NCBI RefSeq assembly: GCF_016858125.1
Contig: NZ_CP064781.1
Coordinates: 744,001-808,000 of the forward strand
Direction of reading: 5' to 3'
DNA length: 64,000 nucleotides
Source of the DNA: Azospira restricta
GTDB taxonomy: Bacteria > Pseudomonadota > Gammaproteobacteria > Burkholderiales > Rhodocyclaceae
The notes beneath the pieces are model-generated. The model saw only the letters and a program-made list of their open reading frames with translations, was not told the origin of the DNA and searched no databases. A program made the translations under genes and the position numbers. Positions 47,858 to 58,934 of this stretch are shown here, in pieces (the stretch's first letter is position 1; the number at the start of each line of letters is the position of its first letter).

Positions 47858-49321
47858 TTACTCCGCGGGCGTCCGCAGGTGCCAGTCGGTCGCCTGCTGG
47901 TAGCGGTGGGCGACATTGAGCAGGCGTGCCTCGGCGAAGTAGTCGCCGATCAGCTGCAGGCCGACCGGCAGGCCGTCGGCAAAGCCGCAGGGGATCGACA
48001 TGCCGGGCAGACCGGCGAGGTTCACCGCGATCGTGTAGATGTCCGAGAGGTACATCTGCACCGGGTCCGCGGCCTTCTCGCCGAGGCCGAAGGCGGTGCA
48101 CGGGCTGGTCGGGCCCATGATCACGTCGCAGCGCTTGAAGGCGTCGACGAAGTCCTGCGCGATCAGCCGGCGGATGCGCTGCGCCTGCAGGTAGTAGGCG
48201 TCGTAGTAGCCGTGCGACAGCACGTAGGTGCCGATCAGGATGCGCCGCTTCACTTCGGCGCCGAAGCCCTGGGCGCGCGTCTTGCAATACATGTCGTCGA
48301 GGTCGGCATACTCGGGCGCGCGGTAGCCGTAGCGGACGCCGTCGTAGCGCGACAGGTTCGAGCTGGCCTCGGCCGGCGCGATCACGTAGTAGGCGGCGAC
48401 ACCGTGCTGCATGTTCGGCAGCGAGACCTCGACCGTCTCGGCGCCGAGCTTCCTGTATTCGGCGATCGCGTCCTGCACGCGGGCCATCACGCCGGCGTCG
48501 CAGCCGTCGCCGAAGAACTCCTTCGGCAGGCCGATTTTGAGGCCGGAGAGCGGCTTTTCGCCGGCGTTCGCTGCCAGATCGCGGCAGTAGTCCTCCGTCG
48601 GGCGCTCCAGCGAGGTCGAATCCTTGTCGTCGAAGCCGGCCATCGCGTTCAGCATCAGCGCGCAGTCCTCGGCGGTGCGCGCCATCGGACCGGCCTGGTC
48701 GAGCGACGAGGCGAAGGCGATCATCCCCCAGCGGCTGACGACGCCGTAGGTCGGCTTCAGCCCGCTCAGGTTGCACAGCGCCGCCGGCTGGCGAATCGAG
48801 CCGCCGGTGTCGGTGCCGGTCGCCGCCGGCGCCATCAACGCGGCGACCGCGGCGGCCGAGCCGCCGGACGAGCCGCCGGGAACCCGTTGTGTGTCCCACG
48901 GGTTCTTCACCGGCCCGAAGTAAGAGGTTTCGTTCGACGAACCCATCGCGAACTCATCCATGTTGGTCTTACCCAGGTTGACAGCGCCGGCGGCGTCGAA
49001 TTTCGCGATCACCGTCGCGTCGTACGGGCTGACGAAGTTGCCGAGCATCCGCGAGCCGCAGGTGGTCCGCCAGCCCTGCGCGCAGAAGATGTCCTTCTGC
49101 GCGATCGGGATGCCGGTCAGCGGTCCGGCGTCGCCGGCGGCGAGGCGTGCGTCGGCGGCCTGCGCCTGGGCCAGGCTCTTCTCCGCGTCGACGGTGACGA
49201 AGGCGTTGATTTCCGGGTTCAGCCGGGCGATGCGGTCGAGGTGCAGCTGCGTCAGCTCGACCGACGAGATGTCCTTGCCGGCGAGCGCGGCGCCGAGCTG
49301 CTTGAGCGTCCAGCCGATCAT
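47858..49321 (-). CDS. gatA: Asp-tRNA(Asn)/Glu-tRNA(Gln) amidotransferase subunit A
   Basis: 487 aa from ATG 49321 (longer frames upstream cover gatC). Amidase-signature triad: Lys in IAQKDIFC, Ser in [10 protein letters not shown], Ser in [12 protein letters not shown]. Supplies ammonia from glutamine to GatB. Its start overlaps the gatC stop by 4 bp. Confidence 0.95.
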   Translation of the reverse strand: MIGWTLKQLGAALAGKDISSVELTQLHLDRIARLNPEINAFVTVDAEKSLAQAQAADARLAAGDAGPLTGIPIAQKDIFCAQGWRTTCGSRMLGNFVSPYDATVIAKFDAAGAVNLGKTNMDEFAMGSSNETSYFGPVKNPWDTQRVPGGSSGGSAAAVAALMAPAATGTDTGGSIRQPAALCNLSGLKPTYGVVSRWGMIAFASSLDQAGPMARTAEDCALMLNAMAGFDDKDSTSLERPTEDYCRDLAANAGEKPLSGLKIGLPKEFFGDGCDAGVMARVQDAIAEYRKLGAETVEVSLPNMQHGVAAYYVIAPAEASSNLSRYDGVRYGYRAPEYADLDDMYCKTRAQGFGAEVKRRILIGTYVLSHGYYDAYYLQAQRIRRLIAQDFVDAFKRCDVIMGPTSPCTAFGLGEKAADPVQMYLSDIYTIAVNLAGLPGMSIPCGFADGLPVGLQLIGDYFAEARLLNVAHRYQQATDWHLRTPAE

Positions 49322-49605
49322 TCGATCACCTTCGGCACCAGGTAGAGGCCGGCCTCGGTCTCGGGGGCGACGGCCTGGTAGGCGGCGCGGCGGTTTTCCT
49401 CGGTCACGCGGTCGTCGCGCAGGCGCTGCGCGACGTCCTGGGCGTGTGCCATCGGCTCGATGCCCTTGGTATCGACGGCCTGCATCGCCTCGATCAGGGT
49501 GAAGATGCCGTTGAGGTGGCCGAGGGTCGTTTCGGCCTCGGTTTCGCTGATGTCGAGGCGCGCCAGATGGGCGACGCGCCGGACCTGTTCGAGTGTGAGC
49601 GACAT
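49318..49605 (-). CDS. gatC: Asp-tRNA(Asn)/Glu-tRNA(Gln) amidotransferase subunit C
   Basis: 95 aa from ATG 49605 ([20 protein letters not shown]), the standard GatC start. The small belt protein holds GatA and GatB together. First gene of the gat operon; divergent from mreB, with 116 bp between starts. Confidence 0.95.
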   Translation of the reverse strand: MSLTLEQVRRVAHLARLDISETEAETTLGHLNGIFTLIEAMQAVDTKGIEPMAHAQDVAQRLRDDRVTEENRRAAYQAVAPETEAGLYLVPKVIE

Positions 49606-49667
49606 GGGGGCGGTGCAACCTAAAGTCTTATATTGACAAGCCTTATAGGGTATCATGAACCCTTTGA

Positions 49668-50765
<1,098 letters not shown>

Positions 50766-50920
50766 GCGCTGCTGCGCGCGAGATGGCTGCGTTGCCCGCG
50801 ACCCCGACCCTTCTCTTCGCCCCTCAGCTTACGCCGGTGGCCGGGGCCGCGTGCCCCGTGCCCCGTCGTCGCCCGCAACGCGCCTGCGCCGCCGTTTCCC
50901 GCATCACCGATTTCTGACCC

Positions 50921-51853
50921 GTGGCCGCCTTCGATCACTCGCCTCCACCCTTCTTCAAGCGTGGGCCGGCGCCGCTGGCCATGCTCACGCTGTACGTGGC
51001 GGTCGCGGTGTCGCTGCTGGTGCTCGACGCCAGGTTCCGCTACCTGGAGATCCTGCGCCAGGCGCTCGGCGTCGTCACCCATCCGCTGCAGCAGCTGGCG
51101 CACGCGCCGGCGCGCGGGCTGGCGCAGGCCGGCGAGTATTTCCAGAGCGTGGACGCGCTGCAGGACGAGAACCAGCGGCTGACGCACGCCAAGCTGGAAA
51201 GCGCGCCGCAGCTCTTGCGGCTGCAGCAGCTGGAGGCCGAGAACGCCCGTCTGCGCCGGCTGCTCGCGGTCCGCGACCGGCAGCCGGCGTCCGGCCAGGT
51301 GGCGCAGATCCTCTACACCGCGCGCGATCCGTTCACGCGCCGCGTCGTCGTCGACAAGGGGCAGCAGGACAAGATCGCCGCCGGCCAGCCGGTGGTCGAC
51401 GACGCCGGCATCGTCGGCCAGGTGACGCGCGTCTATCCCTTCGTCTCCGAAGTCACGCTGATCACCGACAAGGATCAGGCGGTGCCGGTGCAGATCGTCC
51501 GGAACGGGCTGCGCTCGGTGGTCTTCGGGCTGGGCAACGGCCAGCTCGAGCTGCGCTTCATGCCCGCCAACGCCGACGTCCAGGTCGGCGACCTGCTGGT
51601 CACCTCGGGCCTCGACGGCATCTTCCTGCCCGGCTTCCCGGTGGCGAAGGTGCTCAGCATCGAGCGCGACACCGCCTATTCCTTCGCCCGCATCGTCTGT
51701 GCGCCGGTCGCCGGCGTCGAGAACTTCGGCGAGGTGATGGTGCTGGCGCAGCGCGAGGCGCCGCCGCCGCGGCCGGAGCCGGCGGAGGCGGTCGACGGGG
51801 CGCCGGAGGAGAAGGTCGTCAAGGCCAGGAAGAAGCGCCCGCAGCGCCACTGA
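50921..51853 (+). CDS. mreC: Rod-shape-determining protein MreC
   Basis: 310 aa. Short cytoplasmic N-terminus, one membrane helix (LAMLTLYVAVAVSLLVLDA), coiled coil (QDENQRLTHAKLE), then the periplasmic beta domain (PFTRRVVVDKG, DAGIVGQVTRVYPFVSEV). The last ~30 residues are Lys/Arg- and Pro-rich, a long tail. GTG start at 50921; 155 bp after mreB, with no other gene between. Confidence 0.95.
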   Translation: MAAFDHSPPPFFKRGPAPLAMLTLYVAVAVSLLVLDARFRYLEILRQALGVVTHPLQQLAHAPARGLAQAGEYFQSVDALQDENQRLTHAKLESAPQLLRLQQLEAENARLRRLLAVRDRQPASGQVAQILYTARDPFTRRVVVDKGQQDKIAAGQPVVDDAGIVGQVTRVYPFVSEVTLITDKDQAVPVQIVRNGLRSVVFGLGNGQLELRFMPANADVQVGDLLVTSGLDGIFLPGFPVAKVLSIERDTAYSFARIVCAPVAGVENFGEVMVLAQREAPPPRPEPAEAVDGAPEEKVVKARKKRPQRH

Positions 51854-51869
51854 CGGAAAGGAGAGATCG

Positions 51870-52391
51870 ATGCAAACCACCTTTACCTCGTCGCGCATCC
51901 TGCTGCCGGTCCGGCCGTGGTTCATCGCGCTGTCGCTGCTCGTCGCACTGCTCCTCAACATGCTGCCGACCGCCTGGTGGCCGGGCGTTCCCGACTGGGT
52001 GGCGCTGGTGCTGTGCTTCTGGAGCGTGCGCGAATTCCGCAAGGTCGGCATGGGCTGGGCCTTCCTGCTCGGGTTGGCGATGGACGTCGCCGACGCCAGC
52101 CTGATGGGCCAGCACGCGCTGGCCTACGTGCTGCTCGCCTACGGCGCCTCGGCGCTGTCGCGGCGCGTGCTGTGGTTCCCGCTGCTGCAGCAGGCGCTGC
52201 AGATCCTGCCGCTGCTCTTCGTCGTGCCGCTGATCCAGGCCGGCGCGCGCATGCTCGCCGGTGGCGAGTTTCCCGGCGTCGGCTTCTTCGTCTGGCCGCT
52301 GGTCGCCGCCGTGCTCTGGCTGCCGCTGACCTTCATGCTGCTGCTGCCGCAATACCAGCCCGTCGAGCGCGACGCCAACCGGCCGATCTGA
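51870..52391 (+). CDS. mreD: Rod-shape-determining protein MreD
   Basis: 173 aa. About five membrane helices (LVALLLNMLPTAWW, VALVLCFWSV, LLGLAMDVADASLMGQ...). GGAGAG precedes ATG 51870, 16 bp after mreC. Integral inner-membrane partner of MreC in the elongasome. Confidence 0.93.
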   Translation: MQTTFTSSRILLPVRPWFIALSLLVALLLNMLPTAWWPGVPDWVALVLCFWSVREFRKVGMGWAFLLGLAMDVADASLMGQHALAYVLLAYGASALSRRVLWFPLLQQALQILPLLFVVPLIQAGARMLAGGEFPGVGFFVWPLVAAVLWLPLTFMLLLPQYQPVERDANRPI

Positions 52392-52458
52392 TCCGCCGCC
52401 GGATGCCGTACCCGATGCCCTCCCCGAACTTCCGCCGCGCCGCCGCGGCCGCCTGAGC

Positions 52459-54363
52459 ATGCGCCGCCGGCACGACCCCTTCCATCACCAGGACAGCGAC
52501 CTCGACCGCTTCCGCTTCCGCCTCGGCTTCGCCGCGGTGGCGGTGCTGCTCGCCTTCCTGCTGCTGTTCACGCGCTTCGTCTGGCTGCAGGTCGTGCAGC
52601 ACGACTATTACACGACCCGCGCCGAGGGCAACCGCATCTCGCTGGTGCCGGTGACTCCCAACCGCGGCGTCATCGTCGACCGCAACGGTACCGTGCTGGC
52701 GCGCAACTACTCGGCGTTCACGCTCGAGATCACGCCGTCGCGGGTGCACGACCTGGAGGCGACGATCGACGCACTCGGCACGCTGATCGAGGTGCAGGCG
52801 AAGGACCGCAAGCGCTTCAAGAAGCTGATGGAGGAATCGAAGAACTTCGAGTCGATCCCGATCCGCACGCGGCTGACCGACAAGGAGGTCGCCACCTTCG
52901 CCGCCAACCGCTTCCGCTTCCCCGGCGTCGAGGTGAAGGCGCGGCTGTTCCGCCAGTATCCGCTCGGCGAGATCGGCTCGCACGCGCTCGGCTACATCGG
53001 CCGCGTCAACGACCGCGACCTCGAGCGCATCGAGGTCGCCGAGCAGGCGGCGAACTACAAGGGCACCGACCATTTCGGCAAGAGCGGCATCGAGCAGAAG
53101 TACGAGTTCCATCTGCACGGACAGACCGGCTACGAGGAGGTCGAGGTCGACGCCGGCGGCCGCGCCGTGCGCATCCTCTCGCGGACGCCGCCGGTGCCCG
53201 GCAACAACCTGACGCTGACGCTGGACAGCAAGCTGCAGAAGGTCGTCGAGCAGGCCTTCGGCGAGCGCCGCGGCGCGCTGGTGGCGATCGAGCCGGAGAG
53301 CGGCGGCGTGCTGGCGCTGGTGTCGATGCCGACCTTCGACCCCAACCTGTTCGTCGACGGCATCCGTGCCGACGACTGGGACGCCTACAACAACGACCCG
53401 GACAAGCCGATGCTCAACCGCGCGATCTACGGCGCCTATCCGCCCGGTTCGACCTTCAAGCCGTTCATGGCGCTGGCCGCACTCGAGACCGGCAAGCGCA
53501 CGCCGCAGCAGGCGATCTCCGACCCCGGCTACTACATGTTCGGCGGCCACCAGTTCCGTGACGACAAGAAGGGCGGGCACGGCATCGTCGACATGTACAA
53601 GTCGATCGTGCATTCCTGCGACACCTACTACTACGTCCTCGCCAACGACCTCGGCATCGACGGCATCTCGAACTTCATGGGCCAGCTCGGCTTCGGCCAG
53701 CGCACCGGCATCGACATCGAGGGCGAGGCGGAGGGCGTGCTGCCGTCGCAGGCGTGGAAGAAGAAGCGCTTCAAGAAGCCCGAGCAGCAGAAGTGGTACG
53801 CCGGCGAGACGATCTCGATCGGCATCGGCCAGGGCTACAACTCCTACACGATGCTGCAGCTGGCGCAGGCGACGGCGACGGTGGCCAACAACGGCGTGAT
53901 GTTCCGCCCGCACCTGGTGAAGTACATCACCGACGCCAAGAGCGGCGCGAAGACGATGATCGAGCCCGAGCCGATGCGCATCCTGCCGTTCAAGCAGCAG
54001 AACATCGACGTGATCAAGAAGGCGCTGGTCGGCGTGAACAAGGAAGGCACCGGCACCCGCGCCTTCGCCGGCGCCGAGTACGAGGCCGCCGGCAAGACCG
54101 GCACGGCGCAGGTGTTCAGCCTGAAGGGCGAGAAGTACGAAGCCGGCAAGGTCAAGGAGCGGCTGCGCGACCACGCGCTGTTCATGGCCTACGCGCCGGC
54201 CGACGCGCCGAAGATCGCGCTCGCGGTGATCGTCGAGAACGGCGGCTTCGGCGCGCAGTCGGCGGCGCCGATCGCGCGCATGGTCTTCGACTACTACCTG
54301 CTCGGCAAGCTGCCCAAGGGCGCCGCCGAGGAGGATGCCGCCGCCGTGGAGGCTGACGAATGA
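52459..54363 (+). CDS. mrdA: Penicillin-binding protein 2 (elongasome transpeptidase)
   Basis: 634 aa. One N-terminal membrane helix (FAAVAVLLAFLLLFTRFVW), pedestal with RGVIVDRNGTVLARNYSA, and the transpeptidase with active site GSTFKPF (SxxK), HSCDTYY (SxD) and AAGKTGTAQ (KTG). Cross-links lateral wall with RodA. Its stop overlaps rodA by 4 bp. Length matches PBP2. Confidence 0.97.
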   Translation: MRRRHDPFHHQDSDLDRFRFRLGFAAVAVLLAFLLLFTRFVWLQVVQHDYYTTRAEGNRISLVPVTPNRGVIVDRNGTVLARNYSAFTLEITPSRVHDLEATIDALGTLIEVQAKDRKRFKKLMEESKNFESIPIRTRLTDKEVATFAANRFRFPGVEVKARLFRQYPLGEIGSHALGYIGRVNDRDLERIEVAEQAANYKGTDHFGKSGIEQKYEFHLHGQTGYEEVEVDAGGRAVRILSRTPPVPGNNLTLTLDSKLQKVVEQAFGERRGALVAIEPESGGVLALVSMPTFDPNLFVDGIRADDWDAYNNDPDKPMLNRAIYGAYPPGSTFKPFMALAALETGKRTPQQAISDPGYYMFGGHQFRDDKKGGHGIVDMYKSIVHSCDTYYYVLANDLGIDGISNFMGQLGFGQRTGIDIEGEAEGVLPSQAWKKKRFKKPEQQKWYAGETISIGIGQGYNSYTMLQLAQATATVANNGVMFRPHLVKYITDAKSGAKTMIEPEPMRILPFKQQNIDVIKKALVGVNKEGTGTRAFAGAEYEAAGKTGTAQVFSLKGEKYEAGKVKERLRDHALFMAYAPADAPKIALAVIVENGGFGAQSAAPIARMVFDYYLLGKLPKGAAEEDAAAVEADE

Positions 54364-55472
54364 CGACCTTCGCCGAAATCCGCCACCGCCTGTGGCACGG
54401 CACCGTCGACCACCTCGACGCGCCGCTCTTCTTCATCACCATCGCGATCATGGGCGTCGGCCTGGCGACCGTGTTCTCGGCGACCTACGACAGCCAGAAC
54501 CGGCTGATGGGCCAGTTCATCAACATGGCGGTGGCGCTGACGCTGATGTGGGGCGTCGCCCAGGTGCCGCCGCAGAAGCTGATGCGCTTCGCGGTGCCGA
54601 TCTACGTCGGCGGCCTGATCCTGCTGATCCTCGTCTTCCTGTTCGGCATCACCGTCAACGGCGCGCGGCGCTGGCTGAACATCGGCATCACCCGCATCCA
54701 GCCGTCCGAGATCATGAAGCTGGCGATGCCGCTGATGCTCGCCTGGTACTTCAACAAGTACGAGGCGGGGCTGAAGGCCCGCCACTACGCCGTCGCCGCG
54801 CTGCTGCTGGCGGTCCCCTTCCTGCTCGTCGCCAAGCAGCCCGACCTCGGCACCGCGATCCTGATCGGCGCCGCCGGCTTCTACGTGCTGTTCTTCGCCG
54901 GCCTGCAGTGGAAGGTCATCGTCGGGCTGGCCGTCGCCGGCGCCGCCGCCGCGCCGGTGCTGTGGAACTTCCTGCACGACTACCAGAAGAAACGCATCCT
55001 GACGCTGATCGACCCGACCTCCGACCCGCTCGGCTCCGGCTACCACATCATCCAGTCGACCATCGCCATCGGCTCCGGCGGCACCACCGGCAAGGGCTGG
55101 CTGCAGGGCACGCAGACCCACCTCGAATTCATCCCGGAGAAGCACACCGACTTCATCTTCGCGGTCTTCGGCGAGGAATGGGGGCTGCTCGGCAACGTCG
55201 TGCTGCTCGTCCTCTACCTGCTGCTGATCGGCCGCGGGCTGATGATCGCCGCCAACGCCTCGACGCTGTTCGCGCGCCTGCTCGCCGGCTCGATCACGCT
55301 GTCGCTGTTCACCTACGCCTTCATCAACATGGGCATGGTCTCCGGCATCATGCCGGTGGTCGGCGTGCCGCTGCCCTTCATGAGCTACGGCGGCACCGCG
55401 CTGGTCACGCTGTGCACCGGGCTGGGCATCCTGATGAGCATCCAGACGCACCGCATGCTGGTGAAGAAATGA
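54360..55472 (+). CDS. rodA: Peptidoglycan glycosyltransferase RodA
   Basis: 370 aa; about ten membrane helices. SEDS hallmarks: NGARRWLNIGITRIQPSEIMK, KQPDLGTAI, and the C-terminal VVGVPLPFMSYGGTA. Polymerises lipid II with PBP2. ATGA overlap on both sides, with mrdA and rlpA. Confidence 0.97.
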   Translation: MTTFAEIRHRLWHGTVDHLDAPLFFITIAIMGVGLATVFSATYDSQNRLMGQFINMAVALTLMWGVAQVPPQKLMRFAVPIYVGGLILLILVFLFGITVNGARRWLNIGITRIQPSEIMKLAMPLMLAWYFNKYEAGLKARHYAVAALLLAVPFLLVAKQPDLGTAILIGAAGFYVLFFAGLQWKVIVGLAVAGAAAAPVLWNFLHDYQKKRILTLIDPTSDPLGSGYHIIQSTIAIGSGGTTGKGWLQGTQTHLEFIPEKHTDFIFAVFGEEWGLLGNVVLLVLYLLLIGRGLMIAANASTLFARLLAGSITLSLFTYAFINMGMVSGIMPVVGVPLPFMSYGGTALVTLCTGLGILMSIQTHRMLVKK

Positions 55473-56527
55473 GCGCCCGCCGCCTCGTTCCCGCGCTGCT
55501 GGCGCTGCTGCTCGCCGCCTGCGGCAGCGCGCCGAAGCCGCCGGCCGAGCCGCTGCCGGAGCCGGGCCGGCCGGGCGCGAAGGCGCCGACGCCGACGAAG
55601 AAGCCCAGCGTGACGCTGAAGCGCGGCGGCGGTTACTACAAGGACGACGGCCCGGCCGACGAGCTGCCCGACGGCCTCGACGAGCTCCCCGACGCCGAGC
55701 CGAAGCCGGAGCCGCTGCATCGCTTCGCCAACCGCCCGTACGTCGTCTTCGGCAAGGAGTACGTGCCCAATACCAGCGTCAAGCCGCACCGCGAGCGCGG
55801 CATCGGCAGCTGGTATGGCAAGAAGTTCCACGGGCAGAAGACCTCGATCGGCGAGCCCTACGACATGTTCGCGATGACCGCCGCGCACCCGACGCTGGCG
55901 ATCCCCTCGTACGCGCGCGTCACCAACCTCGCCAACGGCCGCTCGGTGGTCGTCCGCGTCATCGACCGCGGCCCGTTCCACATCGGCCGCGTGATCGACC
56001 TCTCCTACGCCGCCGCGCACAAGCTCGACTACATCCGCAACGGCAGCAGCCAGGTCGAGGTCGAGGCGATCGTCCCCGACGCCAGCGGCGTCGCCTATGC
56101 GCAGGTCGCGTCGGCCGAGCCGCGGCCGCCCCTGGCGCGTGACGAGCGAAGCTCGCGCGACGAACGCAGTTCGCGTGACGAACGCAGTTCGCGCGACGAG
56201 ATCGCCGACCTTGCGCAGAAGCTCGCCGCCGAAGAGAAGCCGGTGCAGCAGGCGGCGGCGATCGGGCTGAACGGCAGCGGCACGGCGCTTCCCGCCGGCG
56301 GCGTGCTGCTGCAGCTCGGCGCCTTCGCCAACGCCGACAACGCCGAGACGATGCGCCTGCGCCTGCTGCGCGAGCTGGACTGGGCCGAGGCGGAACTGCG
56401 CGTCAACGTGAACGGCGGCATCCACCGCCTGCACCTCGGACCTTACGCCAGCCGGGCCGACGCCGAGCGCGTCGCCGAGCGCATCCGCCAGAGCCACGGC
56501 TTCAAGCCGACCTTCGTGACGCGATGA
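55469..56527 (+). CDS. rlpA: RlpA-type septal lytic transglycosylase, lipoprotein
   Basis: 352 aa; ATGA overlap with rodA. Lipobox LLLAACGSAP, DPBB domain (GIGSWYGKKFHGQKTSIGEPYDMFAMTAAHPTL with the catalytic Asp-type region VVRVIDRGPFHIGRVIDLS), a linker with three DERSSR repeats, and a C-terminal SPOR domain (LLQLGAFANADNAETMRLRL). Cleaves naked glycan strands at division sites. Confidence 0.93.
   Translation: MSARRLVPALLALLLAACGSAPKPPAEPLPEPGRPGAKAPTPTKKPSVTLKRGGGYYKDDGPADELPDGLDELPDAEPKPEPLHRFANRPYVVFGKEYVPNTSVKPHRERGIGSWYGKKFHGQKTSIGEPYDMFAMTAAHPTLAIPSYARVTNLANGRSVVVRVIDRGPFHIGRVIDLSYAAAHKLDYIRNGSSQVEVEAIVPDASGVAYAQVASAEPRPPLARDERSSRDERSSRDERSSRDEIADLAQKLAAEEKPVQQAAAIGLNGSGTALPAGGVLLQLGAFANADNAETMRLRLLRELDWAEAELRVNVNGGIHRLHLGPYASRADAERVAERIRQSHGFKPTFVTR
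56141..56200 (+). repeat. 18-bp tandem repeat in rlpA linker
   Basis: Three 18-bp units at 56141, 56159 and 56177 plus a partial fourth encode DERSSR DERSSR DERSSR DE. Units differ at one to three bases. In the linker between DPBB and SPOR domains. Confidence 0.85.
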
Positions 56528-56657
56528 CCGGCGCCCTCCTCACCCGCTGAGGGCCGGCCGGCGGCTTTGTGACAGTCTGTAAGTGGCCGCCGCCAGGCGG
56601 GCAGCGGTTGCTATAATCCGGCCTCCCCCGCAGTCCTCCCCCGGAACCAAGATCTTC

Positions 56658-57782
56658 ATGAAAATCATCGCCTTCCTGTTCGCCCTCGTTCCCTCCCTGG
56701 TGCTCGCGCAGCAGCTGCCGGTGCCGCCGGCGCTGGCCGCCAAGTCCTGGCTGCTGATCGAGTCCGGCTCCGGCCAGGTGCTCGCCAGCCAGGCGCCGGA
56801 CGAGCGCCTCGAACCGGCCTCGCTGACCAAGCTGATGACCGCCTACCTGACCTTCGCCGCGCTGAAGCAGGGCACGCTGAAGGTCGACCAGGGCGTGCCG
56901 GTGTCGGAGAAGGCCTGGCGCACCGGCGGCTCGAAGATGTTCATCCGCGTCGGCCACCAGGTGCCGGTCGAGGACCTGATCAAGGGCATGATCGTGCAGT
57001 CCGGCAACGACGCCTGCGTCGCGCTGGCCGAGGCGATCGCCGGCAGCGAGGACAACTTCGCGCAGATGATGAACCGCGAGGCGCAGCGCCTGGGCATGAA
57101 GGCCTCCAGCTTCCGCAACTCGACCGGCCTGCCCGACCCGCAGCACTACACCACCGCGCGCGACCTGGCGACGCTGGCCGGCGCGCTGATCCGCGACTTC
57201 CCCGAGGAGTACGCGAAGTACTACGCGCTCAAGGAATACCGCTACAACAACATCACCCAGCCGAACCGCAACCGGCTGCTGTGGATCGACCCGACCGTGG
57301 ACGGCGTCAAGACCGGCCACACCGAGGCCGCCGGCTACTGCCTGATCTCGTCGGCCAAGCGCGGCCCGCGCCGCCTGCTGTCGGTGGTGCTCGGCGCCGC
57401 CTCCGACAGCGTGCGCGCGCAGGAGTCGCTGAAGCTGCTCAACTACGGCTTCCAGTTCTACGACGCGGTGCAGCTCTACGCCAGGGAGCAGGCCGTCTCC
57501 AGCCTGAAGGTGTGGAAGGGCGGTGCGGCGACGGTCAAGGCCGGCTTCACCGGCGACTTCATCCTCGCCGTGCCGAAGGGCTACGCGCAGAAGATCCAGG
57601 CCGACCTCGTCTCGCAGCAGCCGCTGATTGCGCCGGTCGCCGCCGGCCAGACCGTCGGCACGATGAAGGTCAGCGTCGACGGCAAGCACTATGGCGACTA
57701 CCCGGTCGTCGCGCTGGAGAGCGTGCCGCAGGCCGGCGTCTTCGGTCGCGCGATCGACTCGGTGCGCCTCTGGTTCAACTGA
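56658..57782 (+). CDS. dacA: D-alanyl-D-alanine carboxypeptidase (PBP5/6 type)
   Basis: 374 aa from ATG 56658 (an upstream in-frame start would lose the signal peptide at the N-terminus). Signal peptide IIAFLFALVPSLVLA. SxxK motif S55-LTK58, SGNDAC (SxN) and DGVKTGHTEAAG (KTG); C-terminal PBP5 domain and an amphipathic anchor (GVFGRAIDSVRLWF). Trims pentapeptide stems. 130 bp after rlpA. Confidence 0.95.
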   Translation: MKIIAFLFALVPSLVLAQQLPVPPALAAKSWLLIESGSGQVLASQAPDERLEPASLTKLMTAYLTFAALKQGTLKVDQGVPVSEKAWRTGGSKMFIRVGHQVPVEDLIKGMIVQSGNDACVALAEAIAGSEDNFAQMMNREAQRLGMKASSFRNSTGLPDPQHYTTARDLATLAGALIRDFPEEYAKYYALKEYRYNNITQPNRNRLLWIDPTVDGVKTGHTEAAGYCLISSAKRGPRRLLSVVLGAASDSVRAQESLKLLNYGFQFYDAVQLYAREQAVSSLKVWKGGAATVKAGFTGDFILAVPKGYAQKIQADLVSQQPLIAPVAAGQTVGTMKVSVDGKHYGDYPVVALESVPQAGVFGRAIDSVRLWFN

Positions 57783-57804
57783 TCGCGGACGCGGCGGAGA
57801 CGGC

Positions 57805-58668
57805 ATGAGCTCGACCACCTGCTACCTGAACGGCGACTACCTGCCGCTCGCCGAGGCGCGCGTGTCGCCGCTCGACCGCGGCTTCCTGTTCGGCGACGGT
57901 GCCTACGAGGTGATCCCGGTCTACTCGCGCCGCCCGTTCCGCATCGGCGAGCACCTCCGCCGCCTGCAGCAGACGCTGGACGGCATCCGCCTCGTCAACC
58001 CGCACACCGTCGACGAATGGGCCGAACGCATCGCGCGCATCGTCGCCGCCGCGCCGTTCGCCGACCAGTCGGTGTACCTGCAGGTGACGCGCGGCGCCGA
58101 CACGAAGCGCGACCACGCCTTCCCCAAGGACGTCGCGCCGACGGTGTTCATCTTCACCGCGCCGCTGACGACGACGCCGGACAGCGTGCGCGCCAGCGGC
58201 GTCGCCGCGGTGACCGCGCCCGACGAGCGCTGGGCGCGCTGCGACCTCAAGGTCGTCGCGCTGCTCGCCAACGTGCTCGCCCGCCAGCACGCGGTCGACC
58301 AGGGCTGCGCCGAAACCATCCTGCTGCGCGACGGCTGCATGATCGAAGGCGCCGCGTCGAACATCTTCGTCGTCCGCGGCGGCGTGCTGCTGGCGCCGCC
58401 GAAGGACCGGCGCATGCTGCCCGGCATCACCTACGACGTGGTGCTCGAACTGGCGGCCGCGCATGGCGTTCCGTACGCGGTCCGGGACATCGCCGAGGCC
58501 GAGCTGCGCAGCGCCGACGAGGTCTGGATGACCTCGTCGACCAAGGAGGTGCTGGCGATCACCACGCTCGACGGCGAGCCCGTCGGCGCCGGCGTTCCAG
58601 GCCCGCTGGCGCAGCGGATGCACGACTGGTACCAGCTGTTCAAGGACGAGGTGATGCGCCGTGGCTGA
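57805..58668 (+). CDS. dat: D-amino-acid aminotransferase
   Basis: 287 aa; ATG 57805, 22 bp after dacA. Fold-type IV PLP enzyme: VSPLDRGFLFGDGAYEVIPVY, PLP Lys in RCDLKVVALLANV, and CAETILLRDGCMIEGAASNIFV. Makes D-alanine or D-glutamate by transamination. The LRDG and GAASNIFV pattern is shared with branched-chain aminotransferases; D-amino-acid specificity is inferred from length, the overall sequence and the wall-gene context. Confidence 0.85.
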   Translation: MSSTTCYLNGDYLPLAEARVSPLDRGFLFGDGAYEVIPVYSRRPFRIGEHLRRLQQTLDGIRLVNPHTVDEWAERIARIVAAAPFADQSVYLQVTRGADTKRDHAFPKDVAPTVFIFTAPLTTTPDSVRASGVAAVTAPDERWARCDLKVVALLANVLARQHAVDQGCAETILLRDGCMIEGAASNIFVVRGGVLLAPPKDRRMLPGITYDVVLELAAAHGVPYAVRDIAEAELRSADEVWMTSSTKEVLAITTLDGEPVGAGVPGPLAQRMHDWYQLFKDEVMRRG

Positions 58669-58930
58669 CCAGAAAGAAACGCTGCTCGAGTTCCCCTGCG
58701 ACTTCCCGATCAAGATCATGGGGCTGGCCAGCAACGACCTGGCGCAGGCGGTGCTCGCGGTCGTCGTCAGGCACGACCCCGGCTTCGACGGCGCGACGAT
58801 GGAGATGCGCGCCAGCTCCGGCGGCAAGTACGTCAGCCTGACCTGCACCGTTACCGCCACCTCGAAGGCGCAGCTCGACGCGCTGTACATGGAACTGACC
58901 GCGCACCCGCTGGTCAAGGTGGTGCTGTAA
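58661..58930 (+). CDS. ybeD: YbeD (DUF493) family protein
   Basis: 89 aa. [20 protein letters not shown] and [20 protein letters not shown] are typical of YbeD. Starts 8 bp inside the aminotransferase end. In E. coli it is next to dacA and lipB as well. Function proposed as a small lipoylation regulator, not proven. Confidence 0.92.
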   Translation: MADQKETLLEFPCDFPIKIMGLASNDLAQAVLAVVVRHDPGFDGATMEMRASSGGKYVSLTCTVTATSKAQLDALYMELTAHPLVKVVL

Positions 58931-58934
58931 GGCG

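Noticed and set aside
49633-49656. TTGACA followed by TATCAT upstream of mreB as one promoter
   Set aside because: The spacing is only 12 bp; the region is AT-rich and may hold other promoters, but this pair does not fit.
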